Source: PALSA-1006 sp964532405
GTDB lineage: Bacteria > Pseudomonadota > Gammaproteobacteria > Burkholderiales > Gallionellaceae
DNA length: 62,654 nucleotides
Assembly (NCBI GenBank): GCA_964532405.1
Contig: CAZHIC010000012.1
Location: 1 to 62,654 of the forward strand
Reading direction: 5' to 3'
Part shown: positions 42,405 to 51,541 of the stretch, one piece after another
Numbering within the stretch: the first letter of the stretch is position 1
Layout of the letters: each line of letters opens with the position of its first letter
The notes under the pieces: model-generated
Told to the model about the DNA's origin: nothing
Seen by the model: the letters and a program-made list of their open reading frames with translations, nothing else
Databases searched by the model: none
Translations under genes and position numbers: made by a program

Positions 42405-43427
42405 TCACTGCGCCCTTTCGTACCACCCCTTGCTGCGCTTCACCAGATATACCACGCTCAACATCACCGGCACTTCGATCAACACGCCGACCACGGTTGC
42501 CAATGCCGCACCGGATTCAAAGCCGAATAGGCTGATCGCTGCCGCAACTGCCAGCTCGAAAAAGTTGGATGCGCCGATCAAGGCCGATGGCCCGGCCACG
42601 CAGTGCGCTTCGCCGACTCTGCGGTTCAGCCAGTACGCTAAGCCTGACGTGAAATAGACCTGAATGGTGATAGGCACGGCGAGCATGGCGATGATGAGCG
42701 GATGTTCGACGATGGCTTTGCCTTGAAAGGCGAACAGCAGCACCAGTGTGAGCAACAGCGCGGAGATGGAGACGGGATGGAGTGTTGCCAAAGTACGTTG
42801 CAACACCTCCTCGCCGCGCGCCAACAACAGCTTGCGCCACACTTGCGCCAGCAACACGGGCAGCACGATGTACAGCACCACCGACACCAGCAACGTATCC
42901 CACGGCACGATGATGGATGACATGCCGAGCAGCAGCGCCACCAGCGGCGCGAAGGCGAACACCATGATGGCGTCGTTGAGCGCGACTTGGCTCAGGGTGA
43001 ACAAGGGTTCACCGTTCACCAAACGGCTCCACACGAACACCATCGCGGTGCAGGGTGCGGCGGCGAGCAACACGAGTCCGGCGATGTAGCTGTCGATCTG
43101 CTCGGCAGGTAAATACGGCGCGAACAGGTAACGGATAAACAACCAACCCAGCAGTGCCATCGAGAACGGCTTGACCGCCCAGTTGATGAACAGCGTGACG
43201 CCGATACCGCGCCAGTGTTTTCGCACTTGGTGCAATGCGCCGAAGTCGATCCGCAGCAGCATGGGAATAATCATCACCCAGATCAGCAGGCCGACAGGGA
43301 TGTTGACCTTGGCCATTTCCAAACCGCCGAGCCAGTGAAATGGTGCTGGAATCATTTGTCCCAGCACTACGCCGACGATGATGCACAGGAAGACCCAGAG
43401 GGTCAGGTAGCGTTCAAAGATATTCAT
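42405..43427 (-). CDS. acr3: ACR3-family arsenite exporter
   Basis: The protein has 340 residues and about ten membrane helices. ILLRIDF-type LLRIDFGALHQV, AAAPCTAMVFVWSRLVNGEP with the essential cysteine, and QVALNDAIMVFAFAPLVALLLG are ACR3 hallmarks. It pumps arsenite (and possibly antimonite) out using the proton gradient. It is the third gene of a leftward arsR-arsC-acr3 operon, 4 bp after arsC. It is often named arsB, but belongs to the separate ACR3 family. Confidence 0.95.
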   Translation of the reverse strand: MNIFERYLTLWVFLCIIVGVVLGQMIPAPFHWLGGLEMAKVNIPVGLLIWVMIIPMLLRIDFGALHQVRKHWRGIGVTLFINWAVKPFSMALLGWLFIRYLFAPYLPAEQIDSYIAGLVLLAAAPCTAMVFVWSRLVNGEPLFTLSQVALNDAIMVFAFAPLVALLLGMSSIIVPWDTLLVSVVLYIVLPVLLAQVWRKLLLARGEEVLQRTLATLHPVSISALLLTLVLLFAFQGKAIVEHPLIIAMLAVPITIQVYFTSGLAYWLNRRVGEAHCVAGPSALIGASNFFELAVAAAISLFGFESGAALATVVGVLIEVPVMLSVVYLVKRSKGWYERAQ

Positions 43428-43431
43428 CGTT

Positions 43432-43929
43432 TTAGTCCTGAATGCGCCCGATTTCGGCGAGTTTTTCTTTCAATGTGATTTTGTCCAACTTCTCGATGGG
43501 CAGGTTCAAAAATAACTGGATACGACGTGCCAGTTGATCGGCCGCTTTCTTGAACGCCGCCCGCCGCGCTTCATCGCCCTCGATATGCGCCGGATCGGGA
43601 ATGCCCCAGTGCGCCGTGGCCGGATGCCCCAGCCACAGTGGGCAAGCCTCGCCCGCCGCGTTGTCGCATACGGTAACAATGAAATCGAACTCCGGCGCGC
43701 CGGGCGCGGCGAACTCGTCCCAGCTTTTGCTGCGCAGTCCTTCGGTGCTGTAGCCTTGCTGTTGCAGCCACTCCAGCGCCCCCGGATTCACTTTTCCGGC
43801 TGGCTTACTGCCTGCGCTGTACGCTTTGAACTTGCCTTTACCCAGTTTGTTGAACAGCACTTCGCCCAAAATGCTACGAGCGGAATTGCCGGTACACAGC
43901 ACCAGCACGTTGTATTGTTTTTCACTCAT
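43432..43929 (-). CDS. arsC: Arsenate reductase (low-molecular-weight phosphatase type)
   Basis: The product has 165 residues. The P-loop CTGNSARS (Cys12) is of the LMW-PTP type. WDEFAAPGAPEFDFIVTVCDNAAGEAC supplies the second-shell Cys residues, and HWGIPDPAHIEGDE the conserved Asp. It reduces arsenate to arsenite for Acr3, using thioredoxin or glutaredoxin (which cannot be decided from sequence). It lies between arsR and acr3. Confidence 0.93.
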   Translation of the reverse strand: MSEKQYNVLVLCTGNSARSILGEVLFNKLGKGKFKAYSAGSKPAGKVNPGALEWLQQQGYSTEGLRSKSWDEFAAPGAPEFDFIVTVCDNAAGEACPLWLGHPATAHWGIPDPAHIEGDEARRAAFKKAADQLARRIQLFLNLPIEKLDKITLKEKLAEIGRIQD

Positions 43930-43951
43930 TTCAATTTTCCTTTTTCGGTTA

Positions 43952-44269
43952 TCAACATTTTTTCAGCGGGGCACACTGTGCCGCATCGCCCGCGCAGCAA
44001 TGCTCGGTGAGATAGGCAACAAGCTTGTCCATCTCGGTATAGTTGGCGCTATAGATCACATAGCGCCCGTCGACGCGCGACTTGACCAACCCGGCATTCG
44101 CCAGTGCCTTTAGATGAAACGACAAAGTGGCTGGCGGAATGCCCAACTTTTCGCCCAGCGCACCTGCCGCCAGCCCCGCCTTGCCTGCCTGCACCAGTAA
44201 ACGGAACACGGCCAAGCGCGATTCCTGCGCCAATGCGGCCAGCGCCACTACTGCCGATTTTATTTTCAT
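43952..44269 (-). CDS. arsR: ArsR-family arsenic-responsive repressor
   Basis: The product has 105 residues from MKIKSAVVAL; longer starts run into the promoter. The winged helix-turn-helix has LGIPPATLSFHLKALANAGLVKSR. The usual helix-3 Cys pair is absent. Instead the C-terminus has C91, C92, C99 and C105 (EHCCAGDAAQC...KKC), resembling the C-terminal As(III) site known for Acidithiobacillus ArsR. It should repress its own operon. Confidence 0.92.
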   Translation of the reverse strand: MKIKSAVVALAALAQESRLAVFRLLVQAGKAGLAAGALGEKLGIPPATLSFHLKALANAGLVKSRVDGRYVIYSANYTEMDKLVAYLTEHCCAGDAAQCAPLKKC

Positions 44270-44303
44270 ATTGGAGCCGCCTCTTTTTATTTCCACGTTT
44301 CCA

Positions 44304-44332
44304 ATAATATAGAAATATATTTGTCCGCACAA
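44304..44332 (-). promoter_or_regulatory. ars operon promoter and operator
   Basis: On the minus strand TTGTGC (44332-44327), a 17-bp spacer and TATTAT (44309-44304) form the promoter. A dyad AATATA-N4-TATATT (44306-44321) covers the spacer and -10, a good position for ArsR. Confidence 0.65.
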
Positions 44333-44509
44333 GCGCAAACTGCGCGCAGGCTCAGACAGCCCATCGCGGGCCAGTATAAGAAACCATTATTACCCGAATA
44401 TTTCGCTACAGCGGAATTGCGTGCCACCTGATCGCCATGTGGTAGTAAAAGCCAGGCGCAGACGCGCTAGAATGCGCGACGTATTCGACATCACACAAAG
44501 GTATATATT

Positions 44510-45001
44510 TTGATTGAGCTGACCATCCTCACTGTCGTGACTCTGGTGGCGTTATCGCTGCTGCGCCCCGGCAAGACCCCCCCGCTGGACAATCCGCTTA
44601 TCATCCAGAGACCAGGGCAGTACCACATGACGCTTGCGCCGCAGCTCAACTTGGCACAACCGTTGATCGAAGACATCGCCAAGCGACTTGCGCCGACTTG
44701 CGACCCCGCGCAAAACAGCCAGACGCTTTGCTTTGAAATGCGCGACCGGGAAGTCACCGCACACGGACAGGATCATTACCAGCTGACCATCACGCAACGC
44801 AACGGCATGCTGTACTTTCAAGCCATCGCGTCGCCGGCAGGGTATCCGAAAGACCGCGCCCAAGCCGCGCTGGAATTCGCCGACAAGGTACTGGCGAACA
44901 TTCCCTTGGCTGGCGAGCCGGATGCAAGCCTGAATGAACGCATCATCTCGGCAACGCGCGATGCCGCGCAAAAACGCGGCATCGATGTCCTCAACTCATA
45001 G
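44510..45001 (+). CDS. Hypothetical protein with N-terminal hydrophobic segment
   Basis: The product has 163 residues from a TTG start with AAAGG about 8 bp upstream. One hydrophobic segment (about 3-17) is followed by a soluble domain. Charged and Gln-rich stretches and the GQYHMTLAPQLNLAQPLIEDIAKRL segment gave no recognised family. It is divergent from arsR and has no close neighbour on its strand. A membrane-anchored or exported protein is likely; function unknown. Confidence 0.6.
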   Translation: MIELTILTVVTLVALSLLRPGKTPPLDNPLIIQRPGQYHMTLAPQLNLAQPLIEDIAKRLAPTCDPAQNSQTLCFEMRDREVTAHGQDHYQLTITQRNGMLYFQAIASPAGYPKDRAQAALEFADKVLANIPLAGEPDASLNERIISATRDAAQKRGIDVLNS

Positions 45002-45061
45002 ATTTTGCTGCTTGAAATTTCCCGCCTTATTCCATTTATCTTTCAAAAGAGCATTAACCAT

Positions 45062-45112
45062 GTAGGGTGCATTCCATGCACCATTGCCATTGGTGCATGG
45101 AATGCACCCTAC
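45062..45112. repeat. GTAGGGTGCAT-type dispersed inverted repeat, full copy
   Basis: Perfect 22-bp arms starting GTAGGGTGCATTCCATGCAC are inverted around a 7-nt loop. A half copy is at 15852-15897. It lies in a 310-bp gene-poor gap between the hypothetical gene and the sugar kinase. Confidence 0.9.
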
Positions 45113-45312
45113 AATATTTCACTGCTTGAAATTCCGCCTTAGACGGGAACGGTGTTGGCCAGCACAGCGATCCGTTCGGGGATAACCAGAGAGAGCAATA
45201 TCAAATATTTTTTCATGATGCGTCCTTTCATGACAATGGGTGGCTTACCCGCTTGCTCCGAGCGGAAGAAGCCTGCTCAACTGCGGGCGCATCGACCTCA
45301 CATGGCCTCCTC

Positions 45313-46707
45313 TCATCGCGCTTGGCTAGTCAGCAGAGCGTCGAGCCAATCCTTCCAGCGCCGATATTTTTCCGGCAAACGTGGCGCGCCATCCGCCACG
45401 ATGATCTGCTCAACTTTCCGGCTCGAAGCCATCTGCATTCCCGCTGCAAGCAGTGCCGCGCCTTGCAAACTGGAATCCCTCTGCTGTAAACGATAGACGT
45501 GCAATGCGGGTACGCACTGCGCGATACCTTGTTGCAGGCAAGACAGTTCGGACAAGCCGCCGGAAAGGTAGACGCGCTCAAAGGAGGAGGCGCGATGAAA
45601 CTCCTCCAGTATCCGCGCCACGCGAAAGACGATGCCTTCGAGCAACAGGCTGCCGATTTGCAGCGGCGACAAATGATCGACGGGATGCGAAAAATGAAGG
45701 CCAAAATCGTTGCGAAAATAGGGCGCGCCAAGACCGCTGGGTTCGGCGAGACAGAATATATCTGTCGACGCCATATCCTCAATGCAACACTCCGCAACCG
45801 GATAAGGGGCAAGAGCGGCAGCGATGGAATTGAGCGTGCCTTCGAGCGCAACGTGGACATGCGCTGCGCTGTCCTGATAGAGCAACGTGCGCAGATAACC
45901 TTCCAGCCCATTTTGTTCCTGCGCCATGTCGCGCATCACAAAGCCGCCGGTTCCCAGATTGACCAGTGCCGCCATGCTATCCGCACCGACACTGGCGAAG
46001 AATGCGGCTGACTGATCACCCGCGCTGGCTTGCAAAGTAAGGCCATTATCCAGACGGATAGCCAAGCCAGCGGAAGGCCTTATTTGCGGGAGAACGGCGA
46101 GTGGAATGCCAAAGATTTCGCAGAGTTCGGGCGACCATTGCTGCTGCCGGATATCCATGAGCAAAGTGCGCGCAGCCATGGAGGCATCCGTGACGTACTG
46201 CCTGCCGCCCGTCCAGCGCCAGATCAGAAAAGTATCGAGTGTACCCACCAGCAACTCGCCGCGCTCAAGGCGTGCGCGCCATTGCGGATGCTCCTGCAAC
46301 AGGATGCGCAGCTTGGGCGCGAAATAATACGGTGTCAGACGTAAACCGCTTAAGTCGCGAATCGATCTTTCCGCAGCGCGCAAAGCTGCGCAACTCGCCG
46401 CACCGCGCGTGTCCTGCCATGAGATGAGCGGAGTGAGCGGCTGCCCGTTCGCCTTCTCCCATATCAGGAACGAAGAACGCTGACTGCACAGACCGAGCGG
46501 CGGCTGGCCGCTTGTTTTAGACAGGCATGTCGCGAGCGCCTGCTCCGCCATATGCGCATAGGCCAGCGCATCGCTTTCGTAGCATCCGCCATCGACGGCG
46601 ATCTCAGGTGCGGCCGCAGACACGATGTCCCTTAACGCGCCATCGCGCTGCAACAGACCCGCCTTGATCGACGTGGAACCCAGATCGAGTGCGATGGCGG
46701 CAATCAC
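45313..46707 (-). CDS. FGGY-family carbohydrate kinase
   Basis: The protein has 464 residues. The ATPase-fold phosphate loop IALDLGSTSIKAGLLQ is at the N-terminus, and the second-domain adenosine region is VYLSGGLSELSCLQQGIAQCVP. LISWQDTRGA has the conserved WxD-type aspartate. Members phosphorylate xylulose, gluconate, glycerol or rhamnulose; the substrate is not fixed. No sugar transporter or isomerase is beside it. It stands alone on the minus strand. Confidence 0.88.
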   Translation of the reverse strand: MIAAIALDLGSTSIKAGLLQRDGALRDIVSAAAPEIAVDGGCYESDALAYAHMAEQALATCLSKTSGQPPLGLCSQRSSFLIWEKANGQPLTPLISWQDTRGAASCAALRAAERSIRDLSGLRLTPYYFAPKLRILLQEHPQWRARLERGELLVGTLDTFLIWRWTGGRQYVTDASMAARTLLMDIRQQQWSPELCEIFGIPLAVLPQIRPSAGLAIRLDNGLTLQASAGDQSAAFFASVGADSMAALVNLGTGGFVMRDMAQEQNGLEGYLRTLLYQDSAAHVHVALEGTLNSIAAALAPYPVAECCIEDMASTDIFCLAEPSGLGAPYFRNDFGLHFSHPVDHLSPLQIGSLLLEGIVFRVARILEEFHRASSFERVYLSGGLSELSCLQQGIAQCVPALHVYRLQQRDSSLQGAALLAAGMQMASSRKVEQIIVADGAPRLPEKYRRWKDWLDALLTSQAR

Positions 46708-46782
46708 AAAACCCCCCTCATTTCACGTCACTCGCGTAACGACAATAAGTCTCGCGAATAATCGTGATGGGCATCTCAGAAA

Positions 46783-47505
46783 TTATTTGTTGAATTTTTT
46801 TAGTATCGACTGCACATAAACTAACCCCTCTGTTAAGCAGCTATCTTTTGTACCCCCATCTTCCAAACATGACTTATTCCAAGCAATAAATTCATTGGCG
46901 CACTTGTCCATCAATAGATAACCGGACGATTTTCCCCCGTCGTAAGATGAATACTGACCATATTGGACAGCAGGAACCACACAATATGAAAGCATCTCGA
47001 AAAGTCTATTTGTTTTAGAATTATTTTCAGATAATTTGTTGGGAATTACCGCTGTTCGACTAGAGGGTTCGCTGCTAGCAACACCTACGGGAGCAGGAGC
47101 AAAGGTAATATTGATTACGCCGCAAAAAACCGGCGTGTCATAACGTCCGGCAAAATCAATAAAACAGTCCACAACAACATGCTTGCCATAGAATTTTTTA
47201 TATAAGGCCGTGTTTTTTCTATTCATGATCATTTGGATATGATCAAGCCGACCTCTCTTTAGAACAAGCCATTCACTAACATCCATCCCGGCCGTGATAT
47301 GTGTAATGTTCACTGGGGCGTCAAGTGCCAATCCCGAATAAGTTTCTCCCGGCGTAGTTTCAACAATATAACCGGGCTTATCTCTTGACCCGTTTTTAAT
47401 CGTCCCCGCTAGGGAATGTTGGCCCATATTGACAAACTGACTGGCATGACAGAATGCAGAGGCCATGCTGAATATAATAAAACCGATGACATAATTAAGT
47501 TTCAT
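46783..47505 (-). CDS. Secreted hypothetical protein
   Basis: The product has 240 residues from MKLNYVIGFI; the longer frame adds twelve residues before a clean signal peptide, cleaved near FCHAS. The mature part has four or more cysteines (VDCFIDF, VFCGV, SYCVVP, DKCANEF, KSCLEDGG, DSCL), which could form disulphides. The central region is beta-rich; the last 90 residues are helical with YCVVPAVQYGQYSSYDGG. The DNA is AT-rich compared with its neighbours, which suggests acquisition. No family was recognised. Confidence 0.65.
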   Translation of the reverse strand: MKLNYVIGFIIFSMASAFCHASQFVNMGQHSLAGTIKNGSRDKPGYIVETTPGETYSGLALDAPVNITHITAGMDVSEWLVLKRGRLDHIQMIMNRKNTALYKKFYGKHVVVDCFIDFAGRYDTPVFCGVINITFAPAPVGVASSEPSSRTAVIPNKLSENNSKTNRLFEMLSYCVVPAVQYGQYSSYDGGKSSGYLLMDKCANEFIAWNKSCLEDGGTKDSCLTEGLVYVQSILKKFNK

Positions 47506-47711
47506 AAGCCCTCTGTTTAATCCTGACATAAAGTAATTCACGCACTATATTTCAATCCGCGTTATTTCAGTTTCGATCTATTCTATGAAAGTCCAAGTAT
47601 TTAGCAAGCTTTCCTTATGGTTTTCAAAATGAATCGTTCAGAAAATTTAGTGCCGTATCAAGTGATTCATTTGCCGCAACGGAATTTTCTTCTGCTATTC
47701 GCCCCCCTCCT

Positions 47712-47735
47712 TCAACATTGAGGTCAACATTGAGG
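47712..47735 (+). repeat. 12-bp tandem duplication before the rpsT promoter
   Basis: TCAACATTGAGG occurs twice in direct succession and abuts the -35 box of rpsT. Confidence 0.9.
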
Positions 47736-47764
47736 TTGCAAAATTCCGACGACCTTTCTATAAT
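47736..47764 (+). promoter_or_regulatory. rpsT promoter
   Basis: TTGCAA, a 17-bp spacer and a perfect TATAAT (47759-47764) lie 40 bp before the rpsT ATG. The sequence after the -10 (GCGCGCC) fits a stringent-type discriminator. Confidence 0.75.
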
Positions 47765-47804
47765 GCGCGCCTTTTAACGCAAGCCGAATTCTCAAGGAGT
47801 CACC

Positions 47805-48068
47805 ATGGCAAACAGCGCACAAGCCAGAAAGCGTGCAAGACAATCGATCAAACAGCGTGAGCACAACACCAGCTTGCGTTCCGAATTGCGTACCGCGATC
47901 AAGAAAGTCGCCAAGGCTATCGAAGCCGGCGACAAGGCCGTCGCACAAGCCGTGTTCAACGCTTCTACCAGCGTGGTGGACTCCATCGCCGACAAGAAGA
48001 TCGTTCACAAGAACAAGGCCGCTCGTCATAAGAGCCGACTGTCCGCCGCTATCAAGGCGATGGCCTGA
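47805..48068 (+). CDS. rpsT: 30S ribosomal protein S20
   Basis: The product has 87 residues, basic and Ala-rich. It starts MANSAQARKRARQSIKQREHN and has IHKNKAARHKSRLSAAI-like VHKNKAARHKSRLSAAIKAM at the end. AAGGAG lies 7 bp before the ATG. S20 binds the 5' domain of 16S rRNA. It is a monocistronic gene with its own promoter and terminator. Confidence 0.98.
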   Translation: MANSAQARKRARQSIKQREHNTSLRSELRTAIKKVAKAIEAGDKAVAQAVFNASTSVVDSIADKKIVHKNKAARHKSRLSAAIKAMA

Positions 48069-48094
48069 TTTATTGCAGACGATGAGTCTGCGAC

Positions 48095-48126
48095 AAAAAG
48101 GCCGACGAAGCAGTCGGCCTTTTTTG
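48095..48126 (+). terminator. rpsT terminator
   Basis: AAAAGGCCGAC, loop GAAGCA and GTCGGCCTTTT followed by TTG form a Rho-independent terminator 27 bp after the stop. Confidence 0.93.
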
Positions 48127-48172
48127 TTTATTTTTTCAGCATCAGTGATGTAACAAGACTAGAAAGCTTGCC

Positions 48173-49351
48173 ATGTCCCATTTGATGAACACTTATGCTC
48201 GGCAACCCGTCACCTTCACCCACGGCGAAGGTGTTTGGCTATGGGATACTGATGGCAAGCGTTATCTGGATGCGCTCTCCGGCATCGCGGTCAACACACT
48301 GGGGCACGCTCACCCGCGTTTCACCGCTGCGCTTTCCGCGCAGATCGGCAAGCTGATCCACACCTCTAACCTCTATCAGGTACGCGAGCAGGAGCTTATC
48401 GCCGACAAGCTGTGCGAACTTTCCAAGATGCAGGAAGTGTTCCTGTGCAACTCCGGCTGTGAAGCAAACGAGGCTGCGATTAAGCTGGCGCGGCTGTACG
48501 GCAACCAGCGCGGTATCGACACACCCACCATCATCGTGATGGAAAAGGCTTTCCACGGCCGCACCTTGGCCACCCTCTCCGCCACGGGCAACCGCAAGGT
48601 ACAGGCGGGCTTTGAGCCGCTGGTTAAAGGTTTTGTGCGCGTGCCTTATGACGACCTCGACGCGATCCGTCAGGTCGCGCAACACACACCCAACATCGTC
48701 GCCATACTGGTCGAGCCGATCCAGGGCGAAGGCGGTATTCGCACGCCGGACATCACTTATCTGCAAGGCCTGCGCAAGATTTGTGACGAGCACGAATGGC
48801 TGTTGATGCTGGACGAGGTGCAATGCGGTCTGGGCAGAACCGGCAAGTGGTTCGCGCATCAGCACACGGGCATCATGCCAGATGTAATGACACTGGCTAA
48901 AGGCCTGGGCTCCGGCGTGCCGATTGGCGCATGTCTGGCTGCTGGCAAAGCGGCGGGCACGTTCAAACCCGGCAATCACGGCTCGACCTTTGGCGGCAAT
49001 CCGCTGGCCTCGACTGCCGCACTAACCACGCTGAACATCATGGAACAAGACAAGTTGCTAGACCACGCCGAAACCTTGGGCGCATGGCTTAAACAACAAT
49101 TCCAGACACGCTTGGGCGGCGTAAAAGGTGTTGTCACCGTGCGCGGACAAGGTCTGATGCTGGGTATCGAACTCGACAGGCCGTGCGCTGCACTGGTCGC
49201 CAAAGCATTGGAAAAAGGCCTGCTCATCAACGTCACCGCCGACAGCGTGATCCGCTTGCTGCCGTCGCTCATCTTCTCGCAAGCCGAAGCACAGCAGTTG
49301 CTGGATATGCTGTGTCCGCTGATCACCGATTTCTTGTCGCAGGAAGCCTAA
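48173..49351 (+). CDS. argD: Acetylornithine aminotransferase
   Basis: The protein has 392 residues of PLP fold type I. VFLCNSGCEANEAAIKLAR binds the phosphate. AFHGRTLATLSATGN, LLMLDEVQCGLGRTGKWFA with the cofactor aspartate, and LAKGLGSGVPIGA with the Schiff-base lysine are all present. It makes N-acetylornithine from the semialdehyde and may also serve in lysine synthesis. It starts an argD-argF-argG block with gaps of 17 and 14 bp. Confidence 0.96.
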   Translation: MSHLMNTYARQPVTFTHGEGVWLWDTDGKRYLDALSGIAVNTLGHAHPRFTAALSAQIGKLIHTSNLYQVREQELIADKLCELSKMQEVFLCNSGCEANEAAIKLARLYGNQRGIDTPTIIVMEKAFHGRTLATLSATGNRKVQAGFEPLVKGFVRVPYDDLDAIRQVAQHTPNIVAILVEPIQGEGGIRTPDITYLQGLRKICDEHEWLLMLDEVQCGLGRTGKWFAHQHTGIMPDVMTLAKGLGSGVPIGACLAAGKAAGTFKPGNHGSTFGGNPLASTAALTTLNIMEQDKLLDHAETLGAWLKQQFQTRLGGVKGVVTVRGQGLMLGIELDRPCAALVAKALEKGLLINVTADSVIRLLPSLIFSQAEAQQLLDMLCPLITDFLSQEA

Positions 49352-49368
49352 CAACAGGAAGAACGGCC

Positions 49369-50289
49369 ATGAGCATTAAGCATTTTTTGCAATTCAAAGA
49401 TCTGACTCTCGCCGAACTCGAACACGTCTTCGAGCGTACACGCATCATCAAGCAACGCTTTAAAGCGTATCAGCCTTATCATCCGTTAGCAGACCGCACG
49501 CTGGTGATGATCTTCGAGAAAAGCTCCACGCGCACCCGCCTCTCGTTCGAGGCCGGTATGCAGCAACTCGGCGGCTCCGCCATCTACCTCAACACACGAG
49601 ACACGCAGCTCGGTCGCGGCGAGCCGGTAGAGGATGCGGCACAGGTCATTTCGCGCATGAGCGACATCGTGATGATCCGCACCTTCGAGCAAAGCATTAT
49701 CGAGCGCTTCGCCGCCAATTCGCGCGTACCGGTGATCAATGGCCTCACCAACGAATACCATCCGTGCCAGATCCTCGCCGACATCTACACCTACATCGAG
49801 CATCGCGGCAGCATCAAGGGCAAGACCGTGGCGTGGATCGGCGATTCCAACAACGTGTGCAACACCTGGCTGCAGGCGGCGGAATTGCTGGATTTCAACG
49901 TGCATGTCTCCACCCCGCCCGGCTATGAAGTGGAACCGGAGCGCGCCGGATTGTTCGGTGAAGACCACTACGAAGAGTTCGTCAATCCGATGGATGCCGC
50001 ACGCAACGCCGACCTCATCACCACCGACGTGTGGACTTCGATGGGTTTTGAGCGCGAGAACGATGCGCGCCGCAAAGCCTTTGCCGATTGGATCGTGGAT
50101 GCCGAGATGATGTCCGTCGCCAAGCCGGACGCGCTGTTCATGCACTGCCTGCCCGCGCATCGCGGCGAAGAAGTGGACGCCGCCGTGATCGACGGCCCGC
50201 AAAGCGTGGTGTGGGATGAGGCGGAAAATCGTTTACATGTACAAAAAGCACTGATGGAATACCTCATGCTGGGCAAGATCAACAACTAA
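49369..50289 (+). CDS. argF: Ornithine carbamoyltransferase
   Basis: The product has 306 residues from MSIKHFLQFKD, with AGGAAG 9 bp upstream. IFEKSSTRTRLSFEAGM is the carbamoyl-phosphate loop with STRTR. NEYHPCQILADI, WIGDSNNVCNTWL and MHCLPAHRGEEV carry the ornithine and HCLP motifs. It produces citrulline, the substrate of the next enzyme in the operon. Confidence 0.97.
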   Translation: MSIKHFLQFKDLTLAELEHVFERTRIIKQRFKAYQPYHPLADRTLVMIFEKSSTRTRLSFEAGMQQLGGSAIYLNTRDTQLGRGEPVEDAAQVISRMSDIVMIRTFEQSIIERFAANSRVPVINGLTNEYHPCQILADIYTYIEHRGSIKGKTVAWIGDSNNVCNTWLQAAELLDFNVHVSTPPGYEVEPERAGLFGEDHYEEFVNPMDAARNADLITTDVWTSMGFERENDARRKAFADWIVDAEMMSVAKPDALFMHCLPAHRGEEVDAAVIDGPQSVVWDEAENRLHVQKALMEYLMLGKINN

Positions 50290-50303
50290 TCGGAACACCA
50301 ACA

Positions 50304-51530
50304 ATGAGCGAAATCAAAAAAGCCGTCCTCGCCTACTCCGGCGGACTCGACACTTCGGTCATACTGAAATGGCTGCAAGACACCTACCAGTGCGAAGTGG
50401 TGACTTTTACCGCCGATCTCGGTCAAGGCGAAGAGCTGGAACCGGCACGCCAGAAGGCGCTGAAGTTCGGCATCAAACCTGAGAATATTTTTATCGACGA
50501 TCTGCGCGAAGAGTTCGTGCGCGATTTCGTGTTCCCGATGTTCCGCGCCAACACGGTGTATGAAGGCGAATACCTGCTCGGCACCTCCATCGCGCGCCCG
50601 CTGATCGCCAAGCGTTTGATCGACATCGTCAACCTGACCGGTGCGGACGCCATCTCGCACGGCGCAACCGGCAAGGGCAACGACCAAGTACGCTTCGAGC
50701 TGGGCGCGTATGCGCTGCACCCCAACATCAAGGTCATCGCACCGTGGCGCGAATGGGATCTGCTGTCGCGCGAAAAGCTGATGGCGTATGCCGAGAAAAA
50801 CGGCATTCCCGTGGACATGAAGCACAAGAACGGCGGCTCGCCTTACTCGATGGATGCCAACCTGCTACACATCAGCTTTGAAGGCCGTCACTTGGAAAAC
50901 CCCGCTGCCGAAGCGGAAGAGAGCATGTGGCGCTGGACGGTGTCGCCGGAAAAAGCACCGGACGCGGCAGAATATCTGGACATCGAATTCGCCAAGGGCG
51001 ACATCGTGGCGCTTAACGGAACCAAGCTGTCGCCCGCACAAGTGCTGACCAAGCTGAATGAGTTGGGCGGCAAGCACGGCATCGGCCGTCTCGATCTGGT
51101 GGAGAACCGCTACGTCGGCATGAAGTCGCGCGGCTGCTACGAAACCCCCGGCGGCACCATCATGCTCAAGGCGCACCGCGCCATCGAGTCCATCACGCTG
51201 GACCGCGAAGTGGCGCACCTCAAAGACGACCTGATGCCGCGCTACGCCAGCATGATCTACAACGGCTACTGGTGGAGCCCGGAGCGCCGCGCCTTGCAAA
51301 CGCTGATCGACAGCACGCAACAGACCGTCAACGGCTGGGTGCGGGTGAAGCTATACAAGGGCAACGTGATCGTGGTTGCTCGCGATTCGAAGACCGATTC
51401 GCTGTTCGATCCGACCATCGCCACCTTCGAAGATGACAAGGGCGCATACGATCAAAAAGATGCGGCGGGCTTCATCAAGCTGAATGCCTTGCGTCTGCGT
51501 ATCGCGGCGAATTTAAAGCATCGAAAATAG
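50304..51530 (+). CDS. argG: Argininosuccinate synthase
   Basis: The protein has 408 residues. AYSGGLDTSVILKWL is the ATP pyrophosphatase P-loop. GATGKGNDQVRFELG binds citrulline and aspartate, and SRGCYETPGGTI is conserved near the C-terminal part. It releases PPi. argH is not in the window. An AIPR gene follows directly after only 11 bp and may be co-transcribed with it. Confidence 0.98.
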   Translation: MSEIKKAVLAYSGGLDTSVILKWLQDTYQCEVVTFTADLGQGEELEPARQKALKFGIKPENIFIDDLREEFVRDFVFPMFRANTVYEGEYLLGTSIARPLIAKRLIDIVNLTGADAISHGATGKGNDQVRFELGAYALHPNIKVIAPWREWDLLSREKLMAYAEKNGIPVDMKHKNGGSPYSMDANLLHISFEGRHLENPAAEAEESMWRWTVSPEKAPDAAEYLDIEFAKGDIVALNGTKLSPAQVLTKLNELGGKHGIGRLDLVENRYVGMKSRGCYETPGGTIMLKAHRAIESITLDREVAHLKDDLMPRYASMIYNGYWWSPERRALQTLIDSTQQTVNGWVRVKLYKGNVIVVARDSKTDSLFDPTIATFEDDKGAYDQKDAAGFIKLNALRLRIAANLKHRK

Positions 51531-51541
51531 GAGCATAAACC

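Noticed and set aside
45139..45210. 23-codon minus-strand frame starting MKKYLILLSL
   Set aside because: A signal-peptide-like start but no body; possibly a remnant, too short to support as a gene.
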